Source: DATLXU01 sp035575515
GTDB taxonomy: Bacteria; Acidobacteriota; Blastocatellia; UBA7656
Assembly (NCBI GenBank): GCA_035575515.1
Contig: DATLXU010000089.1
Span: 1-20,126 of the forward strand
Direction of reading: 5' to 3'
Length of the DNA: 20,126 nucleotides
The notes below the pieces were generated by a model. The model ran no database searches. It was not told the origin of the DNA and saw only the letters and a list, made by a program, of their open reading frames with translations. Both the position numbers and the translations under genes were made by a program. Shown here piece by piece: positions 14,846-20,126 of the stretch (position 1 is the first letter of the stretch; each line of letters begins with the position of its first letter).

Positions 14846-16228
14846 TTATCGCGCTCCTCTTCCGAAGAGAACTATTCTCGCCGTCTCAAACAGAATCATT
14901 GCGTCGAGCAATGGCGACTGATTCTTGATGTAGTAGAGATCGTATTGAAGCTTTTGAATGGCGTCGGGAACAGACGCGCCATACGGGTAACGAATCTGCG
15001 CCCAGCCTGTAAGTCCCGGCTTAACGAGGTGGCGCTGCGAATAGAATGGAATCTCGCGCTCAAGCCGCTCGACGAACTCGACGCGTTCGGGTCGCGGGCC
15101 GATGATAGTCATCTCGCCCCGAAGGATGTTGATGAACTGCGGCAGCTCATCAATCCTGAGCTTGCGAATCACTCGCCCGACCCTTGTGATGCGCGGGTCA
15201 TCTTTTTCAGCCCACACAGGTCCGTCCGGCTCGGCGTCAACTCGCATCGAGCGGAACTTCATAATCGTGAAGGTGCGATTGCCCTCTCCGACGCGCTGCT
15301 GCGTGTAGAGCAGCGGCCCCCGCGAATCAATCTTGATTGCAACAGCCGCAAGCGCCATGACCGGCAGCGAAAGCACAAGCCCCGTGAGCGAGAGCGCTAT
15401 GTCGAGCAGCCTTCGCATCTGGCGATAGAGCCGCACGCGCCGCGAAGGCCCCGAAAAGATCAGCCAGCTAGGGCGAAGCGTTTCGGTGCTGACCTTTCCG
15501 GTCAATCGTTCATAGAACGAAGCCGATTCTTCTATGGCGACGCCGTCGCGCAGCTTCATTTCCACGAGCGTGCCGAGCGGCATTCGCCCGCGCCGCTCGC
15601 TGATGGCGACGACGATGCGGTTGATATTGTATCGGCTGACTATCTCCTCAAGATTGCCGATCAATCCGAGCACTGTTGGATTGATGAGGCTCTGCCCGAC
15701 GAGGGCGGGATCATCGCCTACGAACCCGACTATCTTGTAGCCCTGCTCAGGCCGATCAAGCGTTTCGCGCGCGATGTCTACGGCGTTGGCTTCGGTGCCG
15801 AGTATCAGCACACGTTCGGCGAGTCGCGGGTGGCCCAGCAGCCACATCACGAAGACTCGCCAGCAGATCATCGCGCTCAACATCAGCAGCAGGCTGATTG
15901 CAAATATCCCGCGCCCAAGCAGCATTTGGGGGAACAGGTAGAAGATGACTGCCAGTGCGATTGAGGCAAGGCCAATAGCCTGAAGCGTGCGAACGTAAAG
16001 CACGTCGCGCTTGCGTATCTCTCTGAAATCGTAAAGATCGAACAGGTAAAACGCGCCCTGCACGACCAGCATCAACAACAGAATCTTCGACCAGCCGCGC
16101 TCTCGCACAAGCACGTCGCTGGCTTCTGAATTGAAGCGGATATAGATCGCCGCTGTCCCGCACAAGCAGGTGAGGAGACTTTCAAAGACCAGGAGGCAAA
16201 GAGTTCTTGAAGCGTTTCTCGACAACAT
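14846..16228 (-). CDS. Initiating polyprenyl-phosphate sugar transferase (exosortase-EPS EpsB type)
   Basis: A 460-residue enzyme that transfers a sugar phosphate from a nucleotide sugar to undecaprenyl phosphate, starting the repeat unit at the inner membrane. Four or five hydrophobic helices occupy about 10-130. A Rossmann-like CoA_binding_3 domain follows (AERVLILGTEANAVDIA from 137). The bacterial sugar transferase domain begins near 270: RRLLDIALSLTGLVLSLPVM, RGPLLYTQQRVGEGN, FTIMKFRSM, KLRIDELPQFINILRGEM, IGPRPE and VKPGLTGWAQ, all canonical. The overall form matches the PEP-CTERM-associated family remembered as TIGR03013. ATG 16228 is preferred over the in-frame TTG at 16234 because AAAGG lies 7 bases before the ATG and would abut the TTG. 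The 101 bases upstream, to the ATPase stop at 16330, show no clear promoter. Confidence 0.92.
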   Translation of the reverse strand: MLSRNASRTLCLLVFESLLTCLCGTAAIYIRFNSEASDVLVRERGWSKILLLMLVVQGAFYLFDLYDFREIRKRDVLYVRTLQAIGLASIALAVIFYLFPQMLLGRGIFAISLLLMLSAMICWRVFVMWLLGHPRLAERVLILGTEANAVDIARETLDRPEQGYKIVGFVGDDPALVGQSLINPTVLGLIGNLEEIVSRYNINRIVVAISERRGRMPLGTLVEMKLRDGVAIEESASFYERLTGKVSTETLRPSWLIFSGPSRRVRLYRQMRRLLDIALSLTGLVLSLPVMALAAVAIKIDSRGPLLYTQQRVGEGNRTFTIMKFRSMRVDAEPDGPVWAEKDDPRITRVGRVIRKLRIDELPQFINILRGEMTIIGPRPERVEFVERLEREIPFYSQRHLVKPGLTGWAQIRYPYGASVPDAIQKLQYDLYYIKNQSPLLDAMILFETARIVLFGRGAR

Positions 16229-16329
16229 CGGCAAACCTTTTCCGCTCAGTAGAGCTACGCAGCGAATGTCCGAGATCGGGCATCAATGCGCGGCCTCTAA
16301 AACAACAGCCGTCAAGCTAAACCTCCCGC

Positions 16330-17211
16330 TCAAGCGGCGCGACCGGCGCGATTGAGCACCACTCCGAGAATCTTCTCCTGCGTGAGCGGCGCGATGGCTC
16401 TGCCGATTTGTCCCGAACTGGTCTTGCCTGAGCGAATGACCAGGACAGTCTTATCAATGTAACGGACGAGCAGGCTGGAATCAGCTACCGTGAGCAGCGG
16501 CGGCGAGTCGAATAAGATGAAATCATAATCCGTGTCCAGTAGCTCAAGCATCTCTCTGAACGAAGACGACGACAGAAGCTCAGCCGGGTTCTTCGCCTGC
16601 TCGCGCGTCGGAAGCAGATCGAAGCCGAACGGTTGGACGCGAATGACAGCCGACCCTGCTGGCAGCCCATTCGTCAGCGCATCCGTAAGCCCGACTTCTG
16701 TGCTCAATCCTAGAAAACGAAGCAGCGATGGGCTGTGAAGGTCCGTGTCAACGACGAGCACTCGTTTATGCGCGCGAGCGAGCGCGCACGCAAGGTTCAA
16801 CGTAACGGAAGTGCGGCCCTCGCCGTGTTGCGCCGAAGCCACGAGCACGCGCTTGATGGTACGCTCGCTTGCCGAAGTGATGAGAGTGACGGCGAGCCTG
16901 TTATATTCTTCAGCCGCGTTCGTATTGATGTCGTGGAATGAAATCAACTGCGGAGCAATCTGCTGCAGGTCAATCGCAATTTCGCGCGAGGGCTGCGCAA
17001 GCTCTTTGCGCGCGGCTTGCGCAGCGGCCCGCTCGCGGCTTCGCTCTTCGATCTCTGCTGCGTCGGGCGCATTGAGCGAGTAGTTGACGAAATCAAAAGC
17101 GTTGCCGCCTTTGTTCCTGTCCTCCGTTACCGGTTCAACTGCGACCGAAGACCAGGCTGGCGGGTTGCCCTCGCTTTCAGCCTTCTTTAGAGCTTCATAA
17201 ACTTTTCCCAT
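16330..17211 (-). CDS. CpsD/BY-kinase-like P-loop ATPase partner of Wzz
   Basis: A 293-residue cytoplasmic ATPase. The start MGKVYEALKKAESEG is the hallmark of CpsD-like EPS kinases of exosortase loci (TIGR03018 in memory). EEYNRLAVTLI at 101-111 is the pre-Walker helix; the Walker A region is SAQHGEGRTS at 126-135; Walker A' is VLVVDTDLHSP at 151-161; Walker B is FILFDSPP at 231-238. Two oddities stand out. The invariant Walker A lysine is Arg133. The C-terminus ends GVVLNRAGRAA with no tyrosine cluster, so autophosphorylation of a Tyr tail is unlikely. It probably still works with the Wzz-like protein encoded 83 bases upstream in controlling chain length or export. AAGGA about 6 bases before ATG 17211 supports the start. 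Confidence 0.88.
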   Translation of the reverse strand: MGKVYEALKKAESEGNPPAWSSVAVEPVTEDRNKGGNAFDFVNYSLNAPDAAEIEERSRERAAAQAARKELAQPSREIAIDLQQIAPQLISFHDINTNAAEEYNRLAVTLITSASERTIKRVLVASAQHGEGRTSVTLNLACALARAHKRVLVVDTDLHSPSLLRFLGLSTEVGLTDALTNGLPAGSAVIRVQPFGFDLLPTREQAKNPAELLSSSSFREMLELLDTDYDFILFDSPPLLTVADSSLLVRYIDKTVLVIRSGKTSSGQIGRAIAPLTQEKILGVVLNRAGRAA

Positions 17212-17294
17212 TGGTTTTCCTTCCTATTTTCTTCTGAACCTTTCGCCCGAACACCGAAACGTCCGGCGTGAGAGTTTGCGGTGTAAGACGATGC

Positions 17295-18833
17295 CTATCT
17301 CTTCAAAAGCAGAAAAACGACGGCGACGAGCGCGGTCACTATAAGCAAGCCGACCGTGCGGCCAAGCAGCAGTCGTCGCGATTGGCCTTCAACCGGCGCG
17401 ACCGTTTCAGGAATCAAAGCAATGACCGGCACTCCGAGGTAGTACTCAACGTCGCGGTCATCAACAATCGAGTAGAGCTTGGGAATCTCTATGATCATTG
17501 CCACAAGCAGCGCGAGTCCCAAAGAGAATGCGAGAGCAAACAATCTGTACTTGAGTCGGTTCGGCCCGACAGGCACACCCGCTTCGGCGGGCATATCAAC
17601 TATTTGAAAGACGCCCGGATCGAGTCCTGCCGTCGCAACCTGCGCTCGCTGCAATTGCTCCTGACGGTCAAGCAGCGAATCGTAACGCTTGCGCAGCGTT
17701 TCATAATCGGTCTGCATTTCAGGCGGCGTCTCGCTGCTTCCGCTCGTTGATGCTATAAACGGAACAGATGGGCGCGAGGCTACGACAGTTGACGCGGGCG
17801 CGGATTGTTTCTTGCGCTCAAGCTCGCGCTCGGTGATGGCCAGTTCTGTCTCCATGCGAGAAAGCTCGCGCTGCATGCTGCGAAGCTCGCGCGCTTCGGC
17901 TGAATTAATCGCGGCTCCGTTCTGGTCGCCTCCGGCGTTGAGTTGCGCAATCTGGCGATTTATCTCGGCAAGCTGGTTGCGCGTTTGAATCACTTTTGGA
18001 TTCTTGTCGGTGTATTGCGTCGCGTAGTCTTTCAACTGCGCTTCAAGCTCGGCTTTGCGCACAAGCAGCACGCCGTAAGAGCTTGAAGCGTGCGCATCAC
18101 TCGGAGCAGTTTTGACAATCTTTTGTTGCTCTGCGATCTGCCGTTTCTGTTCTTCAATCTGCTGCTTGAGCGCGAACTGTTTATCGGTGAGCGTTTCAAT
18201 CGAAGATGCGGCGGCAATACGTTGCGCGCGAGCGGCATTGATTTCGCCCGCTGCGCGGCCAGCGGCGCGCTGTCGCTCATTGATTGCAGCGCGGAGCTTG
18301 CCCATATCGCGCAGGCGGTTTTCGACATCGGCTATTTCGGAAGCGACGCTGTTTTGCTCGTCGGTTATCTGTTTTCCCATAGCCTCATTCATCGAATCGA
18401 AGACAGAGACGAGGTCTGTCGCAACCGCTTTCGCCATCGCCGGGTTCGTGTGGCGATAAGAGACCGTGAGGCGTTCAGGGAAATCAGAACGATAAGTAGT
18501 GTCGACCTTGATGTCCTGCCGCAACTGATTGATGGCTGCGTCAAGGTTGCTGCTCGCGTTTCCATAAGGATTGAGGCGCTGGGCTATAGGCTCAAGGAAA
18601 GCGCGGCTCATCAGTTTCTCCGACGCGGCGGCCACGCGGGCATTGACTGTCTGTCGGTCGTTCTGCTGGCCGGAGATGACCACGGTCGCGCGCGACTCAT
18701 AGACGTTCGGCAGACGATCAATAATGAGAAATGTTGAAATCAACATTCCCGCTGCGATAAAAAAAATCATCAGCTTTCTGCGCCAGATGATTTGAAGGTA
18801 TTCGGTGAAAGTACGCGACCTGAAGCTTGCCAT
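17295..18833 (-). CDS. Wzz-type polysaccharide chain-length determinant (exosortase-EPS type)
   Basis: A 512-residue inner-membrane co-polymerase. An amphipathic start (FTEYLQIIWRRK) leads into helix 1 at about 21-38. The periplasmic part contains the Wzz domain (VYESRATVVISG; TVSYRHTNPAMAKAVATDLV) and a long Gln/Glu/Ala-rich coiled coil, roughly 160-350. It closes with the GNVR-like FQIVDMPAEAGVPVGPNRLK before helix 2 at about 430-450. A further hydrophobic helix at about 488-510 ends the protein, so two membrane segments lie C-terminal. No fused kinase domain is present; the separate ATPase follows. The family resembles TIGR03007 in memory. The start at 18833 is secure: AAGGAGG stands 6 bases ahead. 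Confidence 0.92.
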   Translation of the reverse strand: MASFRSRTFTEYLQIIWRRKLMIFFIAAGMLISTFLIIDRLPNVYESRATVVISGQQNDRQTVNARVAAASEKLMSRAFLEPIAQRLNPYGNASSNLDAAINQLRQDIKVDTTYRSDFPERLTVSYRHTNPAMAKAVATDLVSVFDSMNEAMGKQITDEQNSVASEIADVENRLRDMGKLRAAINERQRAAGRAAGEINAARAQRIAAASSIETLTDKQFALKQQIEEQKRQIAEQQKIVKTAPSDAHASSSYGVLLVRKAELEAQLKDYATQYTDKNPKVIQTRNQLAEINRQIAQLNAGGDQNGAAINSAEARELRSMQRELSRMETELAITERELERKKQSAPASTVVASRPSVPFIASTSGSSETPPEMQTDYETLRKRYDSLLDRQEQLQRAQVATAGLDPGVFQIVDMPAEAGVPVGPNRLKYRLFALAFSLGLALLVAMIIEIPKLYSIVDDRDVEYYLGVPVIALIPETVAPVEGQSRRLLLGRTVGLLIVTALVAVVFLLLKR

Positions 18834-18868
18834 CGTTTGCCTCCTTAAAATTCTTCAATGGCGAGTGA

Positions 18869-18882
18869 GCAGCTTTCGCTGC
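18869..18882 (-). other. Small GAAA-loop hairpin before the wzz-like gene
   Basis: GCAGC-GAAA-GCTGC on the minus strand, in the 62-base gap between the small PEP-CTERM-like gene and the chain-length gene. A GNRA-type tetraloop with a 5-base stem and no T-run: too weak for a terminator, possibly an RNA stabiliser or chance. Confidence 0.3.
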
Positions 18883-18895
18883 CTCAACTCACCAG

Positions 18896-19225
18896 TCATT
18901 GTCTTGCCTTAGCGAATTTCGCCTTCAGCTTTCTTGAAATCACAAGGTTGATAACAGTGCCTAATGAAAACAGAGCCGAGCCGAGCAGCAGCAGCAGCAG
19001 CGGTTCGAAATGCGCAGAAGCGGAAAGCGAAACGTGCTTCGTCTCTTTGTTATCTTGAGCCGCGGTTGTAGAAATAGGCGCGTTTTGCAGAGTGGATGAA
19101 TTTGCCTGCCGAATGGCTGCGCTATCGCCGTTGCCGCTGGCAAATCCTGTTGCTATGCGCGCTTTGCCCGCGAGCAGGCAGAAAAATAATACTGTCGTGA
19201 GAATTAATGCTCCCTTAGCCCCCAT
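18896..19225 (-). CDS. Small secreted protein with PEP-CTERM-like C-terminal sorting signal
   Basis: A 109-residue protein. Residues 5-22 (GALILTTVLFFCLLAG) look like a signal peptide. The middle, about 25-70, is Ser/Thr/Asn/Gln-rich and low in hydrophobics. The C-terminus has the three-part layout of an exosortase substrate: Phe-Glu-Pro at 73-75, a hydrophobic helix from about 76 to 97 (LLLLLLGSALFSLGT then VINLVIS), and a basic tail RKLKAKFAK. In PEP-CTERM proteins the motif is usually Pro-Glu-Pro, so this is a variant. It is the first gene after the terminator and stands directly before the chain-length gene. It may be a secreted, glycan-linked protein of the EPS system, or a simple two-helix membrane protein. 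ATG 19225 is used; an in-frame TTG at 19264 is possible, and neither has a good ribosome site. No specific family is recognised. Confidence 0.65.
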   Translation of the reverse strand: MGAKGALILTTVLFFCLLAGKARIATGFASGNGDSAAIRQANSSTLQNAPISTTAAQDNKETKHVSLSASAHFEPLLLLLLGSALFSLGTVINLVISRKLKAKFAKARQ

Positions 19226-19526
19226 CAATTTGCGCAAAAAGCCCCTCAATCCGGCTAAACACAAGCCAGCCGATTAAAGAAATTATCTTGAGCGTCCAAT
19301 TAGATACTGTTTCAGGTCTTCAATGCAGCAATTAAGGAAATCCCACTTCAGAGCAGGATTTAGGACCGCCCTCGCGGCAGGCCGGTGTGCAAATGCACAT
19401 GCTCACCGAGTAGAATCGCATCTTCGAGTTTATCTCCCATGCTTGTACTACAGTCACAACCCTTCTTCCTTTGCAAAAAAGTTGCGAGCTTTTCGTTAAA
19501 TGGCAGCCCGGTGAATGAATTCTGGC
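19226..19526 (-). other. Structured gene-free region, likely promoter and 5' leader of the EPS operon
   Basis: About 300 bases between the terminator of the PKD gene and the first operon gene. Contents on the minus strand: a palindrome TGTGCA-TT-TGCACA (19399-19386); a hairpin with 9-base arms 19361-19353 and 19346-19338, paired with two G-U wobbles, loop of 6; a -10-like GATAAT near 19291-19286 without a good -35; and the GG-N10-GC site listed separately. No convincing gene. Because the terminator ends the preceding transcript, the EPS operon promoter should be here. The length suggests a regulatory leader, but I do not recognise a known riboswitch. Confidence 0.5.
19254..19268 (-). promoter_or_regulatory. 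Candidate sigma-54-type -24/-12 site
   Basis: The minus strand reads TGGCTTGTGTTTAGC: the GG and GC doublets are exactly 10 bases apart, as in sigma-54 promoters (TGGCACG-N4-TTGC), with TGGC intact and the second half imperfect. It ends about 30 bases before ATG 19225. PEP-CTERM protein genes of exosortase A systems are often under RpoN with the PrsK/PrsR regulators, which makes this worth noting. The same bases form an imperfect hairpin (GGCT with AGCC), an alternative explanation. Confidence 0.27.
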
Positions 19527-19569
19527 AAAAAAAATCGAGCCAGTCTTGAAGAGCGTTTCAAAACTGGCT
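19527..19569 (-). terminator. Rho-independent terminator of the PKD-protein gene
   Basis: On the minus strand AGCCAGTTTTGAA (19569-19557) pairs with TTCAAGACTGGCT (19550-19538) around a 6-base loop: 13 pairs, one a U-G wobble. Two bases, CG, and an A then precede a run of eight T (19534-19527). It stands about 40 bases after the TAG of the PKD gene and separates that transcript from the EPS operon. Confidence 0.92.
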
Positions 19570-19607
19570 TCATAAGGAGTTTCGCTACCGCACGCGCGGG
19601 TTTCGCG

Positions 19608-20126
19608 CTATCTTCTGATTTTAGTCGAGATTGAAAAACTGTTATCGCTCATATCCTCGCCGACCATTTCTCTATCGTCCCACGCGCGCACTCTTATTCG
19701 CGCCGAGCGGCTCGGCGATTTCGGAACCTTCCAGCTATAACTTCTGACTGCGCCGCCAAGCCCGCTTGCGACCTTCTGCCATGTCGAGCCGCCATCAAGC
19801 GATAAGTCAATGTCCTGACGAACGATGTTCGCTCCGCTTGCCGACCAGATGATGTTGCACGTTGATGCAATCAACAGGGTCTCGCCTCCGTTCGGATAAG
19901 TCACGCGAACGACCGTGTTGGCCGCAGCCGAAACCGTAACTGAGATTGAAGCTACAACCGTAGCGCCTGAATTATCAGTAACAGCGACGCGAGCGGTGAA
20001 AGCGCCAGCCGATTGATATGTGTGCGAGACAGAAGCTCCCGACGCGCTTTGCCCGTCGCCGAAGTCCCATTTGTAGGAGACGATAGAGCCGTCCGGGTCG
20101 GATGCGCTGGCCGTGAAGTTTATCAA
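19608..20126 (-). CDS. PKD-domain secreted protein, C-terminal part (start beyond window)
   Basis: The frame is open to the window edge and ends with TAG at 19608, giving 173 codons of the C-terminal end. Residues 1-67 of this part are a PKD domain: INFTASASDPDGSI, then YKWDFGDGQ, SHTYQSAGAFTARVAVTD and a closing ISVTVS strand. A second beta-sandwich follows, from about 72: VTYPNGGETLLIAST, NIIWSASGA, IDLSLDGGSTWQKVA, YSWKVP and ARIRVRAWDD, resembling Ser/Thr-rich Kre9-like or FlgD-like surface domains. Such proteins are extracellular and bind or display carbohydrate or protein partners. The codon 20126-20124 is TTG within the domain, not a start. The gene has its own terminator, so it is a separate transcript from the EPS operon although its surface location fits the theme. 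Confidence 0.85.
   Translation of the reverse strand: MINFTASASDPDGSIVSYKWDFGDGQSASGASVSHTYQSAGAFTARVAVTDNSGATVVASISVTVSAAANTVVRVTYPNGGETLLIASTCNIIWSASGANIVRQDIDLSLDGGSTWQKVASGLGGAVRSYSWKVPKSPSRSARIRVRAWDDREMVGEDMSDNSFSISTKIRR

Noticed and set aside
14945..15964. Plus-strand open frame of 339 codons opposite the sugar-transferase gene
   Set aside because: It lies wholly antisense to a gene with unmistakable family motifs; its translation is Arg/His/Asp-rich with no recognisable fold, as expected from GC-rich codon bias on the opposite strand.
18090..18737. Plus-strand open frame of 215 codons opposite the chain-length gene
   Set aside because: Antisense to a well-supported gene; no ribosome site or domain, composition typical of a shadow frame.
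19226..19264. Longer version of the small PEP-CTERM-like protein from TTG 19264
   Set aside because: No ribosome site before the TTG, and the added residues place charged/polar sequence ahead of the signal peptide; ATG 19225 is simpler.
19386..19399. TGTGCA-TT-TGCACA as a CRP-type operator
   Set aside because: CRP sites have TGTGA-N6-TCACA spacing; here the half-sites are closer and differ. Kept only as an unexplained palindrome.
19360..19440. 26-codon frame MGDKLEDAILLGEHVH... in the leader region
   Set aside because: No Shine-Dalgarno at proper distance, overlaps the palindrome and hairpins, and the length is within chance. Could be reconsidered as a leader peptide if conserved.
1..20126. 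tRNA, rRNA, CRISPR array, insertion sequence or phage genes
   Set aside because: None seen: no spaced direct-repeat array, no transposase or integrase motifs, no tRNA-like cloverleaf noticed by eye; a tRNAscan or Infernal run would be needed to be certain.

Overview
The window reads as one long exopolysaccharide (EPS) locus. Every supported gene is on the minus strand, so transcription runs from about 19.5 kb down to base 1. The genes are tightly packed: five stop/start overlaps, mostly short gaps, and Shine-Dalgarno sequences in front of many starts. The organism is a GC-rich diderm (Wza-like export protein, Wzz-like chain-length protein, lipobox protein). A short palindrome that translates as GSAGVSPA at one gene end, of a kind I associate with soil Acidobacteriota (Blastocatellia/Pyrinomonadales type), suggests that phylum. 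This is an inference from memory, not a search result.

Layout in the direction of transcription. (1) 20126-19608: C-terminal part of a secreted PKD-domain protein, closed by a strong rho-independent terminator (19569-19527). (2) 19526-19226: a roughly 300-base gene-free stretch with hairpins, a palindrome and a sigma-54-like GG-N10-GC site. (3) 19225-18896: a small secreted protein whose C-terminus looks like a PEP-CTERM/exosortase sorting signal. (4) 18833-14055: envelope machinery, namely the Wzz-type chain-length protein, a CpsD/BY-kinase-like ATPase, the initiating polyprenyl-phosphate sugar transferase and a Wza-type export protein. (5) 14048-13363: an embedded XRE regulator and a possible 36-residue Arg-rich peptide. 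(6) 13332-11815: an O-antigen ligase/polymerase-like membrane protein ending in a REP-like palindrome. (7) 11814-11711: a 104-base gap with nested inverted repeats. (8) 11710-1089: repeat-unit synthesis and tailoring, namely GT2, heparinase II/III-type lyase, AsnB-type amidotransferase, polysaccharide deacetylase, two methyltransferases, GT4 and an AlgD-like sugar-nucleotide dehydrogenase. (9) 1089-1: a beta-helix lipoprotein that runs off the window.

Together the genes suggest this scheme: the sugar transferase starts a lipid-linked unit and the GTs extend it; the AlgD-like enzyme supplies a GDP-hexuronate; the amidotransferase may amidate its carboxylate; the deacetylase and methyltransferases modify other positions; and the ligase, Wzz, ATPase and export proteins polymerise and export it. 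The lyase and beta-helix protein may trim or epimerise uronate-containing chains. Most of the gene set matches families known from exosortase A (XrtA/EpsH) EPS loci, but neither an exosortase nor a Wzx flippase is inside the window. The most interesting points are the predicted amidated-uronate chemistry, the PEP-CTERM-like leader protein, the ATPase lacking the Walker A lysine, and the non-coding structures.
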